From positions 3,336,501 through 3,400,500 of the forward strand of contig NZ_JALJWR010000001.1 of NCBI RefSeq assembly GCF_024169315.1: a stretch of 64,000 bases of DNA, read 5' to 3'. The stretch is from Pseudomonas migulae. Lineage in GTDB: Bacteria > Pseudomonadota > Gammaproteobacteria > Pseudomonadales > Pseudomonadaceae. Positions 1 to 9,131 of the stretch are shown here, piece by piece. Numbering within the stretch: position 1 is the first letter of the stretch; the number at the start of each line of letters is the position of its first letter. Made by a program: the position numbers and the translations under genes. The notes under the pieces are model-generated. The model had not been told where the DNA came from and made no database searches. It worked only from the letters and a program-made list of their open reading frames with translations.

Positions 1-15
1 GGCTTGCCAGCGATG
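1..15. repeat. Partial REP element at left edge
   Basis: The first 15 bases match one arm of the local REP palindromes (compare the arm near 29195-29210, with the same GGCTTGCCAGCGA core). The other arm would lie outside the window. Confidence 0.45.
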
Positions 16-64
16 ACGTCGACCAGACACCACAGAATCCAATGGTTGTTCCCGGAGAACAGAC

Positions 65-817
65 ATGACTGACACCCCACTGTCCCCCGCCGAATTCGAA
101 GCGGCCCTGCGCGCCAAAGGCGCCTACTACCACATCCATCACCCGTACCACGTGGCGATGTATGAAGGCCGGGCGACCCGCGAGCAGATCCAGGGCTGGG
201 TTGCCAACCGGTTTTACTATCAGGTGAACATTCCCCTGAAGGACGCCGCCATCCTGGCCAATTGCCCGGACCGCGAGATCCGCCGCGAGTGGATTCAACG
301 TCTGCTGGACCATGACGGCGCCCCCGGTGAAGACGGCGGCATTGAAGCCTGGCTGCGTCTGGGCCAGGCCGTCGGCCTCGACCCGGATCAGCTGCGCTCC
401 CAGGAACTGGTGCTGCCCGGCGTACGTTTCGCCGTGGACGCCTACGTCAACTTCGCCCGCCGGGCCAATTGGCAGGAAGCCGCCAGCAGCTCGCTGACCG
501 AGCTGTTCGCGCCGCAGATCCACCAATCGCGCCTCGACAGCTGGCCGCAGCATTACCCGTGGATCGACCCGACCGGTTATGAATATTTCCGCACCCGACT
601 GGGTCAGGCGCGGCGCGATGTGGAACACGGTCTGGCGATCACGTTGCAGCACTACACGACGCGGGAAGGCCAAGAGCGCATGCTGGAAATTCTCCAGTTC
701 AAACTGGACATTCTTTGGAGCATGCTCGATGCCATGAGCATGGCCTATGAACTGAAACGCCCGCCGTATCACAGCGTGACCGAGCAACGGGTCTGGCACA
801 AAGGAATCACCTTATGA
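65..817 (+). CDS. pqqC: PqqC, pyrroloquinoline-quinone synthase
   Basis: This 250-residue protein is the usual length for PqqC, the cofactor-free oxidase that performs the final ring closure and eight-electron oxidation in cytosolic PQQ synthesis. The all-helical, TenA-like sequence is rich in His, Tyr and Arg, including an N-terminal stretch with YYHIHHPYH at about residues 21-29. The ATG is supported by GGAGAA at 54-59. The stop overlaps the pqqD start as ATGA at 814-817, so the two are translationally coupled. pqqA, pqqB and perhaps pqqF are expected upstream of the window. PQQ serves periplasmic glucose and alcohol dehydrogenases. Confidence 0.97.
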   Translation: MTDTPLSPAEFEAALRAKGAYYHIHHPYHVAMYEGRATREQIQGWVANRFYYQVNIPLKDAAILANCPDREIRREWIQRLLDHDGAPGEDGGIEAWLRLGQAVGLDPDQLRSQELVLPGVRFAVDAYVNFARRANWQEAASSSLTELFAPQIHQSRLDSWPQHYPWIDPTGYEYFRTRLGQARRDVEHGLAITLQHYTTREGQERMLEILQFKLDILWSMLDAMSMAYELKRPPYHSVTEQRVWHKGITL

Positions 818-1089
818 GTTTCGATCGCAGCAAGACCCCGACCTGGCGCCCCGGCTACCGCTTTCAGTACGAACCGGCGCAGAAAGGCCATGTGCTGCTC
901 TACCCGGAAGGCATGATCAAACTCAATGAAAGCGCTGCGCTGATCGGCGGTTTGATCGATGGCGAACGTGACGTAGCGGCGATCATCGCCGAACTGGACG
1001 CACAGTTCCCCGGCGTGCCGGAACTCGGTGATGACATCGAGCAATTCATGGAGGTCGCCCGTGCTCAGCACTGGATCGAACTTACCTGA
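814..1089 (+). CDS. pqqD: PqqD, PQQ precursor peptide chaperone
   Basis: This 91-residue protein has the normal size of PqqD, the RiPP recognition element that binds PqqA and presents it to PqqE. It shows the winged-helix pattern of the family: a conserved N-terminal RPGYRFQYE stretch, then a [12 protein letters not shown] strand-turn (residues about 30-41), then an acidic C-terminal helix. It starts on the ATGA overlap with pqqC, and its 3' end overlaps the chosen pqqE start by 29 nt. The tight packing agrees with PqqD and PqqE acting as a complex. Confidence 0.96.
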   Translation: MSFDRSKTPTWRPGYRFQYEPAQKGHVLLYPEGMIKLNESAALIGGLIDGERDVAAIIAELDAQFPGVPELGDDIEQFMEVARAQHWIELT

Positions 1090-2236
1090 TTCCGTGTCAG
1101 GCAAGTTACCGCCCAAACCCGAAATCGGTCTGCCGCTGTGGCTGCTGGCCGAACTGACCTATCGCTGCCCGTTGCAATGCCCGTACTGCTCCAATCCATT
1201 GGACTTTGCCGAACAGGGCAAAGAGTTGAGCACCGAGCAGTGGATCAAGGTATTTCGCGAAGCGCGGGAAATGGGCGCGGCGCAATTGGGTTTTTCAGGC
1301 GGCGAACCGCTGGTGCGCCAGGACCTCGCCGAACTGATTGCCGAAGCGCGCAAGCTGGGTTTCTACACCAACCTGATCACCTCCGGCATCGGCCTCACCG
1401 AGCAGAAAATCAGCGACTTCAAGAAGGCCGGCCTGGACCATATCCAGATCAGCTTCCAGGCCAGCGACGAGCAGGTGAACAACTTGCTGGCCGGCTCGAA
1501 AAAGGCCTTCGCGCAGAAGCTGGAAATGGCGCGCGCAGTAAAGGCTCACGGCTATCCGATGGTGCTGAATTTCGTCACCCACCGGCACAACATCGACAAG
1601 ATCGACCGGATCATCGAGCTGTGTATCGCCCTTGAGGCGGACTTCGTCGAGCTCGCCACCTGCCAGTTTTACGGTTGGGCGCAGCTCAATCGTGTCGGCC
1701 TGCTGCCAACCAAAGAGCAACTGGTCCGCGCCGAACGCATTACCAACGAATACCGCGCCAAACTCGAAGCCGAAGGGCATCCGTGCAAGCTGATTTTCGT
1801 CACGCCGGACTACTACGAAGAACGCCCGAAAGCCTGCATGAATGGCTGGGGCAGTATTTTTCTGACAGTGACTCCGGACGGAACCGCCCTGCCCTGTCAC
1901 GGTGCCCGACAGATGCCGGTGCAATTTCCCAACGTACGCGACCACAGCATGCAACACATCTGGTACGACTCCTTCGGTTTCAACCGCTTTCGCGGCTACG
2001 ACTGGATGCCCGAGCCGTGCCGCTCCTGCGACGAGAAAGAAAAGGACTTCGGCGGCTGTCGCTGCCAGGCGTTCATGCTCACGGGTGACGCGAGCAACGC
2101 CGACCCGGTGTGCAGCAAGTCGGAACATCACGGCGTGATTCTCAAGGCCCGCGAAGAAGCCGAGCACGCGACCCAGACCATCGAACAACTGGCCTTTCGC
2201 AATGAACGAAACTCACGACTCATCGCCAAAAGCTGA
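1061..2236 (+). CDS. pqqE: PqqE, radical SAM PQQ cyclase
   Basis: PqqE is the radical SAM/SPASM enzyme that forms the Glu-Tyr carbon-carbon crosslink in PqqA. With the start chosen here (391 residues) the SAM-cluster motif CxxxCxxC is at Cys36, Cys40 and Cys43, followed by a GGEP motif. A C-terminal SPASM domain carries the Cys-rich series CMNGW, LPCHG, CRSCDEK and GGCRC. GTG 1061 was chosen because GGAGG lies at 1050-1054 with a 6-nt spacer. The frame also allows GTG 1028 and GTG 1094, but neither has a comparable Shine-Dalgarno. The start lies inside pqqD. The 3' end overlaps the next gene by 35 nt. Confidence 0.95.
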   Translation: MLSTGSNLPDSVSGKLPPKPEIGLPLWLLAELTYRCPLQCPYCSNPLDFAEQGKELSTEQWIKVFREAREMGAAQLGFSGGEPLVRQDLAELIAEARKLGFYTNLITSGIGLTEQKISDFKKAGLDHIQISFQASDEQVNNLLAGSKKAFAQKLEMARAVKAHGYPMVLNFVTHRHNIDKIDRIIELCIALEADFVELATCQFYGWAQLNRVGLLPTKEQLVRAERITNEYRAKLEAEGHPCKLIFVTPDYYEERPKACMNGWGSIFLTVTPDGTALPCHGARQMPVQFPNVRDHSMQHIWYDSFGFNRFRGYDWMPEPCRSCDEKEKDFGGCRCQAFMLTGDASNADPVCSKSEHHGVILKAREEAEHATQTIEQLAFRNERNSRLIAKS

Positions 2237-4028
2237 ACCCTTCAGCGCGGCCAAGGCCGTCGCTGCCGGTATCGACTTTGCCGAATTGCAGGTTGGCCAG
2301 CATGGCCTGTTCTGGAACGAATACCGCCCCGAGGACGCCGCTTGCCGCATCTGGCATTGGCGGGACGGCCAGGCACATTGCCTGACGCCAGCGGGTTTCA
2401 GTGTGCGCAGTCGAGTGTACGAATATGGCGGAGGGGCGTTTTGCCTGACAGATGACGGGGTGGTTTTCGTCAATGAGGCGGATCAGCAGCTGTATCGCCA
2501 ATCGCTGAAAGACCAAACGCCCGAGGTACTGACATCCGGCGAATGCCGCTATGGCGACCTGCAGTTTGCTCACGGGCAGGTGTTGGCGGTTGAAGAGCAT
2601 CGAGACCGGCATCGTCTGGTGGCCATCGATCTGGCGGACGGCGCGCGTCATCTGCTGGCTGAAGGTGCGGACTTTTATGCCGCGCCGACGTTGAGCCCCG
2701 ACGCTCAACGATTGGCCTGGATCGAATGGAGCCGCCCCGACCAGCCATGGACCGCGACGCGTCTGATGGTTGCAGACCGTCAGGACGACCGCCATTTCGC
2801 TCAAGCCCGTTGCGTGGTGGGCGATGGTGTTCAGGAGTCGCTGCAGCAGCCGCGATTCGATGACAGTGGTCGCCTGTATTGTCTGACGGATCGTGGCGGC
2901 TACTGGCAGCCGTGGGTGGAATCTTCAGAAGGGCTGGGCCCTTTACCCAGCGCCGCCGCAGACCATGGGCCAGCGCCCTGGCAGTTGGGCGGTTGCACCT
3001 GGCTGCCCCTCAGTGAGAGCACTTACCTGGCGAGTTGGACGGAAGACGGATTCGGCCGACTGGGACTTTGCGGTGAAACCCCAGAAGATTTCACCGTGGA
3101 CTACAGCCGTTTCCGACATCTCGCACTGGATGAACAATTCATCTACTGCATCGCCGCCTCGCCGGTCAGTTCGTCCGCCGTGATCGCCATCGACCGAAAA
3201 ACCCGAGCGGTCAGGGTATTGGCCGGTGGCGTGGCGCCGCTACCTGCCGAGCAAATCAGCGTTCCGCAAACCCTGCGCTACCCGAGCGGTGCAGGCGAGG
3301 CTCACGGTTTCTTCTACCCGGCGATGACTGGCGACACGAAGCCGCCGCTGGTGGTGTTCATCCACGGTGGCCCGACATCGGCGTGCTACCCGATGCTCGA
3401 TCCGCGCATCCAGTACTGGGCGCAACGCGGTTTCGCCGTGGCCGACCTCAACTACCGGGGCAGCAGCGGTTATGGCCGGGCCTATCGCCAGGCGCTGCAT
3501 TTGAGTTGGGGGGACGTGGATGTGGAGGATGCCTGCGCGGTGGTCACCCATCTCGCCGAGCGCGGGTTGATCGATGGCGACAAGGCGTTTATTCGCGGCG
3601 GCAGCGCCGGTGGGTACACAACGCTGTGCGCATTGGCGTTCAAGAAAGTCTTTCGCGCGGGCGCCAGCCTTTACGGAGTCAGCGATCCCGTGGCCCTGGG
3701 TCGGGCGACGCACAAGTTCGAAGGCGATTACCTGGATTGGCTGATCGGCGACCCTGTCACAGACGCCGAGCGCTACGCTGCACGAACACCCCTGCTGCAT
3801 GCGAGCAACATCAGCGTGCCGGTGATTTTCTTTCAGGGCGAACTGGACGCCGTGGTTGTACCGCAGCAAACCCGCGACATGGTCGAGGCGCTGCAGAAAA
3901 ACGGCATTCTGGTTGAAGCGCATTACTACGCGGATGAACGTCACGGCTTCCGCAAGGCTGGCAACCAGGCCCATGCGCTGGAGCAGGAGTGGTTGTTTTA
4001 TCGGCGGGTGATGGCGCTCGCGGACTGA
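2202..4028 (+). CDS. S9 family prolyl oligopeptidase, pqq-linked
   Basis: This 608-residue serine peptidase has an N-terminal beta-propeller-like half (to about residue 340) and a C-terminal alpha/beta-hydrolase domain. The oxyanion HGG motif sits in FIHGGPTSA. The visible triad is Ser468 in GGSAGGY, Asp549 in GELDAV and His581 in ERHGF. No signal peptide is visible, so it is probably cytosolic. It overlaps the end of pqqE by 35 nt, so co-expression with PQQ synthesis is likely. I recall extended pqq clusters in fluorescent pseudomonads that include a prolyl oligopeptidase (pqqM). A role in trimming the modified PqqA peptide is inference. Confidence 0.9.
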   Translation: MNETHDSSPKAEPFSAAKAVAAGIDFAELQVGQHGLFWNEYRPEDAACRIWHWRDGQAHCLTPAGFSVRSRVYEYGGGAFCLTDDGVVFVNEADQQLYRQSLKDQTPEVLTSGECRYGDLQFAHGQVLAVEEHRDRHRLVAIDLADGARHLLAEGADFYAAPTLSPDAQRLAWIEWSRPDQPWTATRLMVADRQDDRHFAQARCVVGDGVQESLQQPRFDDSGRLYCLTDRGGYWQPWVESSEGLGPLPSAAADHGPAPWQLGGCTWLPLSESTYLASWTEDGFGRLGLCGETPEDFTVDYSRFRHLALDEQFIYCIAASPVSSSAVIAIDRKTRAVRVLAGGVAPLPAEQISVPQTLRYPSGAGEAHGFFYPAMTGDTKPPLVVFIHGGPTSACYPMLDPRIQYWAQRGFAVADLNYRGSSGYGRAYRQALHLSWGDVDVEDACAVVTHLAERGLIDGDKAFIRGGSAGGYTTLCALAFKKVFRAGASLYGVSDPVALGRATHKFEGDYLDWLIGDPVTDAERYAARTPLLHASNISVPVIFFQGELDAVVVPQQTRDMVEALQKNGILVEAHYYADERHGFRKAGNQAHALEQEWLFYRRVMALAD

Positions 4029-4042
4029 TACCGTGGCGTCCC

Positions 4043-4111
4043 CTTCGCGGGCAAGCCTCGCTCCTACGGTTATAACGCTGCTCGTGTAGAAGTGAGGCTT
4101 GCCCGCGAAAG
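4043..4111. repeat. REP doublet (REPIN-like)
   Basis: Inverted pair of REP arms (CTTCGCGGGCAAGCCTCGCT and its complement) immediately after the S9 peptidase gene. It separates the convergent Pmp3 gene. Confidence 0.85.
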
Positions 4112-4134
4112 CGATCTGTCTGGCGCCGCGAATA

Positions 4135-4293
4135 TCAGCGCTTGGCGATGATGTACACCGCGTGCACGATCCCCGGAATATAACCGCACAGCGTCAGCAG
4201 AATATTCAGCCAGAACGCGCCGGCAAAACCGACTTGCAGAAACACACCCAGTGGCGGCAACAGAATGGCGATGATGATACGAATGAAGTCCAT
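4135..4293 (-). CDS. Pmp3/YqaE family small membrane protein
   Basis: This 52-residue protein runs from an ATG at 4293 to a TGA at 4135. It has two hydrophobic helices separated by a short polar turn, with the Pmp3 hallmark LLPPLGVF (residues 11-18) and a C-terminal helix beginning LCGYIPGIVHAVYII. The family (UPF0057) comprises proteolipids of the cytoplasmic membrane, often induced by salt, cold or envelope stress. It lies convergent to the S9 peptidase. I recall pqq-linked clusters in related strains with an extra small gene here, but a PQQ role is unproven. Confidence 0.88.
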   Translation of the reverse strand: MDFIRIIIAILLPPLGVFLQVGFAGAFWLNILLTLCGYIPGIVHAVYIIAKR

Positions 4294-4411
4294 GGGTCAG
4301 CTCCTGATGTGAAGTGGGCTCGTGTGAGCCACACAACCAATCGACCCGCGCTGTTCGTCAGGGTTCAGTGCAAATCTTCGCCGGATGCCGGTATCCAAAT
4401 GAATTCGCAGA

Positions 4412-4449
4412 CAAAAAAACACCCCACGTCAAAAGAATCAAACGTGGGG
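4412..4449 (-). terminator. Intrinsic terminator of the aminotransferase gene
   Basis: On the minus strand an 8-bp stem (CCCCACGT/ACGTGGGG, 4422-4429 with 4442-4449) is followed by TGTTTTTTTG. It lies about 50 nt after the stop of the aminotransferase gene. Confidence 0.8.
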
Positions 4450-4500
4450 CGATGCGTTATACCGCGAGACGGTTCGGGAATTCGTGCAGGGCAGGTCTGA

Positions 4501-5784
4501 TCAGACGGCAATGCCTTTTCGGCATTGCAGCTGTGCGGTGCGTACGCGGGAAAAGGCTCGGGCCAGGCGCAGGAGCATTTCGTCGATATTGGCCTTGCTG
4601 ACGGTGAGTGCCGGGGTAAAACGCAGACAATCGGCTTGCGGGGCGTCGAGCAGCAGCCCTTCGTACATCGCGGATTTAACGACGGCGTCAGCCGAATCCT
4701 CGGACAGGGTAAGACCCCAGAGCAGCCCCTGCCCGCGTAATTCACCGTGTCCATAGCGATGAGCCAGACGGGCCAGGCCTTCGCGCAGGTGCTGGCCGTT
4801 TTCCCGGACATGCTCGAGAAATCCCTTGTCCTGCACGCTGTCGAGTACCGCAAGGCCGGCAGCGGTCATCAGCGCGTTGCCATGATGGGTGCCCGTCAGT
4901 TCGCCGATGTCGAAACAGCAAGCCTTGCCCCGCGCCAGCAACGCCGCCAGAGGCACGCCACCGCCCAGCCCCTTACCGAGGACGACGATATCTGCGCGCA
5001 CGCCGTAGGATTGTTCCGCGAGCAATGTGCCTAGCCGACCGATACCGGTTTGCACTTCGTCGAAGATCAACAAAATCCCGAGTTCACGACACAGGCGTTC
5101 GACCCCCTTGAGGTAATGCTCGGCGGCGGGAATGACCCCGGCTTCGCTCTGGATCGGTTCGAGCATGATTGCCACCGTCCGGGCATCCACTGCTGCATGC
5201 AATGCAGCGAGATCGTTGAACGGCACGTGGCTGAAGCCGGGCAGTTGCGGTTCGAAGCGATTGACCAGACTGGAACTGTCCGACGCCGGAATCGTCCCGA
5301 GACTACGGCCATGACAACCTTTGCTGGCCACGATGATCCGCGAAGCACCGCCGCGATGCCGCTGACCCCACTTGCGCGCCAGTTTGATCGCCGCCTCACA
5401 GGCTTCGCTGCCACTGTTGAGCAGGTACGCCTGATCACTGCCGGTGCTGACACAGAGCCGCTCGGTAAGGTTGAGCATGCCGCGGTTGTGCAGGCCGAAA
5501 CCGGGGTTGATCAGCGATTGAGCCTGCGCCGTAATGGCATTGACCAATACAGAAGGGCTATGCCCGAGGCTATTGGCTCCGCCACCTTGGGAAAAATCCA
5601 GATAGGCACGGTCGTCGCTGTCCCACAACCAGGAGCCCTGGCCGCGCACAAAAATCTGTTTCGGCCGCTCGACACTGGGCATCAGGTGCTCGCTGGAAAG
5701 GTTGTCACTTCTGGCCGGCAGAAAACTGTCCGCGTTCAGGTCATCAAGGCTGGGAGCGCTACGCCGTAAATTGAACAGGTTCAT
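4501..5784 (-). CDS. Class III PLP-dependent aminotransferase
   Basis: This 427-residue fold-type I enzyme resembles acetylornithine/aspartate-family aminotransferases. The GSEA motif is at about residues 125-128, Asp242 of FDEVQTG should contact the pyridine nitrogen, and Lys271 in LGKGLGGG is the expected PLP Schiff-base lysine. The divergent LysR gene begins 170 bp away. Its leader holds a perfect hairpin that buries the Shine-Dalgarno (see that feature). In some fluorescent pseudomonads a class III aminotransferase (pqqI, from memory) lies downstream of pqqE, which fits this context, but the amino donor and acceptor cannot be told from sequence. Confidence 0.88.
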   Translation of the reverse strand: MNLFNLRRSAPSLDDLNADSFLPARSDNLSSEHLMPSVERPKQIFVRGQGSWLWDSDDRAYLDFSQGGGANSLGHSPSVLVNAITAQAQSLINPGFGLHNRGMLNLTERLCVSTGSDQAYLLNSGSEACEAAIKLARKWGQRHRGGASRIIVASKGCHGRSLGTIPASDSSSLVNRFEPQLPGFSHVPFNDLAALHAAVDARTVAIMLEPIQSEAGVIPAAEHYLKGVERLCRELGILLIFDEVQTGIGRLGTLLAEQSYGVRADIVVLGKGLGGGVPLAALLARGKACCFDIGELTGTHHGNALMTAAGLAVLDSVQDKGFLEHVRENGQHLREGLARLAHRYGHGELRGQGLLWGLTLSEDSADAVVKSAMYEGLLLDAPQADCLRFTPALTVSKANIDEMLLRLARAFSRVRTAQLQCRKGIAV

Positions 5785-5787
5785 CCG

Positions 5788-5811
5788 AAAAAACCTCGCT
5801 TGAGGTTTTTT
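5788..5811 (-). promoter_or_regulatory. Leader hairpin burying the aminotransferase Shine-Dalgarno
   Basis: A perfect 10-bp inverted repeat with a 4-nt loop (AAAAAACCTC, then AAGC, then GAGGTTTTTT on the minus strand) ends 3 nt before the ATG at 5784. The only good Shine-Dalgarno, GAGG, forms the base of the 3' arm, 9 nt from the start codon. The structure also looks like an intrinsic terminator with its U-tract abutting the start codon. Confidence 0.6.
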
Positions 5812-5953
5812 GCCATACCTATGTAAACAACCTCGGCGTAAACGGTATTCATCGCGCTCTATGGCCCTGTAAGCCTTGTGAATGCGGTTAGACTAGGCGC
5901 AGAGCGGGCCTCGAGCCATTTCGATTTTTCAGCATTTTCGATAAGTAAATCTT

Positions 5954-6874
5954 ATGGATTTCAAACAACTGCGTTATTTCGTCGCGGTGTACGAGGAGGG
6001 CCATGTCGGCCGGGCCGCCGAGCGGCTGTCGATTTCTCAGCCAGCACTGTCCCAACAGATCCGCCACCTCGAACAAAACCTTGATGTCAGTCTGTTCGAA
6101 CGCAGCAGTAAACGCCTGCTGCCTACCCTGGCCGCTCACACGTTGTACAACCATGCCCTGCCCTTGCTGGATGGTTTGCAACGGGCACGTGAAGCGCTGG
6201 GCAACTTCAAGGGGCAAGCGCTGCGCACGCTGGCCATTGGTGTGTTGCAAACCGTCCACACCAGTCTCGTGCCGCAAATGCTCGAACGCGTGCGAAAGGC
6301 TCAGCCGCACCTGGTGGTGCAGATCTATGAACTGACCGGATTGGAGATCGAGCGGCGGCTGCTCAATGGCGCTCTGGACATCGGCATCAGTTACCTGCCG
6401 CCCCGACAGCCGGGGCTGCACGGCGTGATGCTGTACGAAGATGAACTGACGCTCGTCATCCCGGCGGATCACCCGCTGCGCGAATTCAAGAAAGTCTCCA
6501 TGAGCCAGGCCGCGGAGTTGCCGATGTTGCTGCTGGGCGAAGAGTTTCAGGTACGGCAGATCTGGCAGACGCAACTGGCCAATCTGGGCCGACGCCCGCA
6601 GGTGCAGGCGGAACTGAACAATATGGCGGGGATTCTCGACAGTCTGCCGCACACCCGGCTGGTGACCGTGCTTCCGGGCCGCTCGCAGAAAGCACTCGGC
6701 AACCGTGAACTGCTCTGGAAACCACTGACCGAACCGCGGGTGCCGCTGAAAGTCGGGTTGGTGTGTCGGGATGTCCAGCGGCAGCAAGCCTCGCTGGCCT
6801 TGTTGCGAACCTTGCTGGAGGAAGTGATGAACACACCGGATGAGCGCTCGGCAACCCTGGCTGGGCTGAGCTGA
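5954..6874 (+). CDS. LysR family transcriptional regulator, CynR-like
   Basis: This 306-residue protein has the LysR layout: an N-terminal winged HTH (residues 1-60, MDFKQLRYF, then AAERLSISQPALSQQIRHLE) and a periplasmic-binding-like effector domain from about residue 92. It is divergent from the aminotransferase gene, the usual arrangement for a LysR protein acting on its neighbour. The ligand is unknown. I recall a regulator named pqqH at the end of extended pqq clusters, so this may be that gene, but I cannot confirm it here. The start has only a weak upstream Shine-Dalgarno. Confidence 0.9.
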   Translation: MDFKQLRYFVAVYEEGHVGRAAERLSISQPALSQQIRHLEQNLDVSLFERSSKRLLPTLAAHTLYNHALPLLDGLQRAREALGNFKGQALRTLAIGVLQTVHTSLVPQMLERVRKAQPHLVVQIYELTGLEIERRLLNGALDIGISYLPPRQPGLHGVMLYEDELTLVIPADHPLREFKKVSMSQAAELPMLLLGEEFQVRQIWQTQLANLGRRPQVQAELNNMAGILDSLPHTRLVTVLPGRSQKALGNRELLWKPLTEPRVPLKVGLVCRDVQRQQASLALLRTLLEEVMNTPDERSATLAGLS

Positions 6875-6890
6875 CCACTTTTCTGCGGAC

Positions 6891-6915
6891 AAAAGAAAAC
6901 CCCGCCGAAGCGGGG
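6891..6915. terminator. Terminator after LysR gene
   Basis: Stem CCCCGC/GCGGGG with loop CGAA (6900-6915). The U-tract is strongest on the minus strand (TTTTCTTTT). On the plus strand the stem is followed by a weaker CTTTG. Confidence 0.7.
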
Positions 6916-7064
6916 CTTTGCAGACTGTTTCCCTGACATCCATTTCACTCCGCCGTCCTGGCAGAATCCTACGTGTCCGTGTTGTTGCTTTGCGCTTCCT
7001 GCGCGACGTCCATGAGAAGTAGATTAGCTGTGGATCCAATCTGCATCTATGGGAGAAAAGCAGC

Positions 7065-7094
7065 ACGTCATGTAAGCGAATGCTTACATGACGT
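7065..7094. other. Perfect 13-bp inverted repeat
   Basis: Arms ACGTCATGTAAGC and GCTTACATGACGT with loop GAAT lie 7 nt beyond the stop of the acyl-CoA dehydrogenase gene. It could be that gene's minus-strand terminator, though the following T-run is poor, or a dyad operator. Confidence 0.7.
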
Positions 7095-7101
7095 TGCATT
7101 G

Positions 7102-8880
7102 TCAAAACTGCGCTGCATCCAGCAGGAACAGCGACTCGCTACCGGCCTTCACCGACGCGCTCAACGAGTGAATACGCGGCAGCAGGCGGGCGAAATAGAA
7201 CCGCGCCGTACCCAGTTTGCTCGCGTAGAAATCGTCCTGCGCTTCTTTGCCCAAGGCCGCCTTGGCCATCAGTGCCCACATGTAGGCGTAGGCCACGTAA
7301 CCGAAGGTTTGCAAGTACTCGACCGAGGCCGCACCGATCTCGTTCGGGTTGTTTTTTGCCCGGTCCAGCAACCACGCGGTCAATTCGTCGAGGGTGGTCA
7401 CGGCATCGTTCAACGGCTTGGTGAACTCGGCCAGATCAGCGCTGGCCGTGGCGGTGAAGTGACGAATTTCGTCGGCGAACAGGTTGTAGAACGCCCCGCC
7501 GCTGCCAACGATTTTGCGTCCTACCAGGTCCAGCGCCTGAATGCCGTTGGTGCCTTCGTAAATCTGGGTGATGCGCACGTCGCGTACCAGTTGCTCCTGG
7601 CCCCATTCACGAATGTAACCGTGGCCGCCGAACACCTGCTGACCGTGAATGGTGGTTTCCAGACCGAGGTCCGTCAGGAACGCCTTGGCCACCGGAGTCA
7701 GCAGCGCCACCAGGTCTTCCGCGCGTTTGCGGGTGGTCGGGTCTTCGCTGAACTTGGCGGTGTCCAGTTGCATGGCCACGTAGGTCGAGAACGCACGGCC
7801 GCCTTCGTTCGAGGCTTTCATGGTCAGCAGCATGCGACGCACGTCCGGGTGGACGATGATCGGGTCAGCCACTTTGTCCTTGTTCTGCGCGCCCGTCGGT
7901 GAACGGCTTTGCAGACGGTCGCGGGCGTATTCGATGGCGTTCTGGTAAGAGCGTTCGCCCGACGCCAGGCCCTGGATACCGACGCCCAGACGTTCGTAGT
8001 TCATCATCGTGAACATCGCCGCCAGGCCTTTGTTCGGCTCGCCGACCAGATAACCCACGGCTTCGTCAAAGTTCATCACGCAGGTCGCGGACGCCTGAAT
8101 GCCCATCTTGTGTTCGATCGAACCGCAGGTCGCCGGGTTGCGCGCACCCAGGCTGCCATCGGCATTGACCATGAACTTCGGCACCAGGAACAGCGAAATG
8201 CCTTTCGGCCCCGCTGGCGCATCCGGCAGTTTCGCCAGCACCAGGTGGATGATGTTTTCGGTCAGGTCGTGTTCGCCGCCGGTGATGAAAATCTTGGTGC
8301 CGCTGACTTTGTAGGAACCGTCGGCCTGAGGTTCGGCCTTGGTGCGGATGATCCCCAGGTCTGTGCCGGCGTGCGGCTCGGTCAGGCACATCGAACCGGC
8401 CCAGACACCGGCGTACATGTTCGGCAGGTACGCGGCTTTCAGTTCTTCGCTGGCGTGGGCGTTGATCGACAGACAGGCGCCGGCGGTCAGCATCGGGTAC
8501 AGACCGAACGACAGGCTCGCGGAGTTGACCATTTCTTCGACCTGGGCCGACACCGCCTTGGGCATGCCCATGCCGCCGTAGGCCGGATCGCCACCGACGC
8601 CAACCCAACCGCCTTCGGCATAAGTCTGATAAGACTGTGTGAAACCTGCCGGCGTGGTGACAGCACCGTCCGCCCAATGGCAACCTTCTTCGTCAGCCGC
8701 ACGGCTCAGGGGCGCGATGCTTTTGCTGGTGACCTTGCCGGCCTCTTCAAGAATGGCTTCAACGGTTTCCGCATCGACGGTCTCGGCCAGCGCAGGCAAC
8801 TCGGCCCAGAGTTTGGCGACCTCGAATACTTCATTGAGGACGAAGCGCATATCGCGCAGGGGCGCTTTGTAGTCAGCCAT
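7102..8880 (-). CDS. Acyl-CoA dehydrogenase, FadE5-like (paralogue 1)
   Basis: This 592-residue flavoprotein belongs to the long acyl-CoA dehydrogenase branch with an extra C-terminal domain. It would catalyse the first alpha,beta-dehydrogenation step of beta-oxidation in the cytosol, passing electrons to ETF. Family marks are MCLTEPHAGTDLG (FAD/substrate loop), TKIFITGGEHD, and IYEGTNGIQ, whose Glu442 is the expected catalytic base. A GAGG sits 6-8 nt upstream of the ATG. Two related genes follow within 6 kb. The trio matches the PA0506-PA0508 group next to bio genes in P. aeruginosa (from memory). Chain-length preference cannot be read here. Confidence 0.95.
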   Translation of the reverse strand: MADYKAPLRDMRFVLNEVFEVAKLWAELPALAETVDAETVEAILEEAGKVTSKSIAPLSRAADEEGCHWADGAVTTPAGFTQSYQTYAEGGWVGVGGDPAYGGMGMPKAVSAQVEEMVNSASLSFGLYPMLTAGACLSINAHASEELKAAYLPNMYAGVWAGSMCLTEPHAGTDLGIIRTKAEPQADGSYKVSGTKIFITGGEHDLTENIIHLVLAKLPDAPAGPKGISLFLVPKFMVNADGSLGARNPATCGSIEHKMGIQASATCVMNFDEAVGYLVGEPNKGLAAMFTMMNYERLGVGIQGLASGERSYQNAIEYARDRLQSRSPTGAQNKDKVADPIIVHPDVRRMLLTMKASNEGGRAFSTYVAMQLDTAKFSEDPTTRKRAEDLVALLTPVAKAFLTDLGLETTIHGQQVFGGHGYIREWGQEQLVRDVRITQIYEGTNGIQALDLVGRKIVGSGGAFYNLFADEIRHFTATASADLAEFTKPLNDAVTTLDELTAWLLDRAKNNPNEIGAASVEYLQTFGYVAYAYMWALMAKAALGKEAQDDFYASKLGTARFYFARLLPRIHSLSASVKAGSESLFLLDAAQF

Positions 8881-8929
8881 GGCAAACCTCGCAGGAACTT
8901 TACAGGTGATTCGTAGGAAGATAGTTTTC

Positions 8930-8987
8930 GTTGGGTCCGAGTGTAACCCAACAACTTTTGCGACACATAGGGTCAGCTAGTGACCCT
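8930..8987. promoter_or_regulatory. Two adjacent operator-like dyads
   Basis: Upstream of paralogue 1 lie two inverted repeats: GTTGGGT/ACCCAAC (8930-8936 and 8946-8952) and AGGGTCA/TGACCCT (8969-8975 and 8981-8987, spacer GCTAG). The second is followed by TTTTG on the plus strand. Neither fits a regulator motif I know. Confidence 0.4.
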
Positions 8988-9029
8988 TTTGTAATTTTTA
9001 GTCATTGAATTTTATGCCTGCGAAAACGC

Positions 9030-9115
9030 GTTCGCGGGCAAGCCTCGCTCCTACAGGTCATGCGCCGAATTTGAAATGGCGTAAATCCAGTAGGAGCGAG
9101 GCTTGCCCGCGAAGC
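9030..9115. repeat. REP doublet (REPIN-like)
   Basis: Inverted REP arms (TTCGCGGGCAAGCCTCGCT and complement) between two acyl-CoA dehydrogenase genes. Confidence 0.85.
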
Positions 9116-9131
9116 TTTTCAAACGTAACCG

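Noticed and set aside
4508..4528. GCAATGCC/GGCATTGC hairpin as a terminator
   Set aside because: It lies inside the last codons of the aminotransferase gene. A better terminator with a T-run is downstream at 4412-4449.
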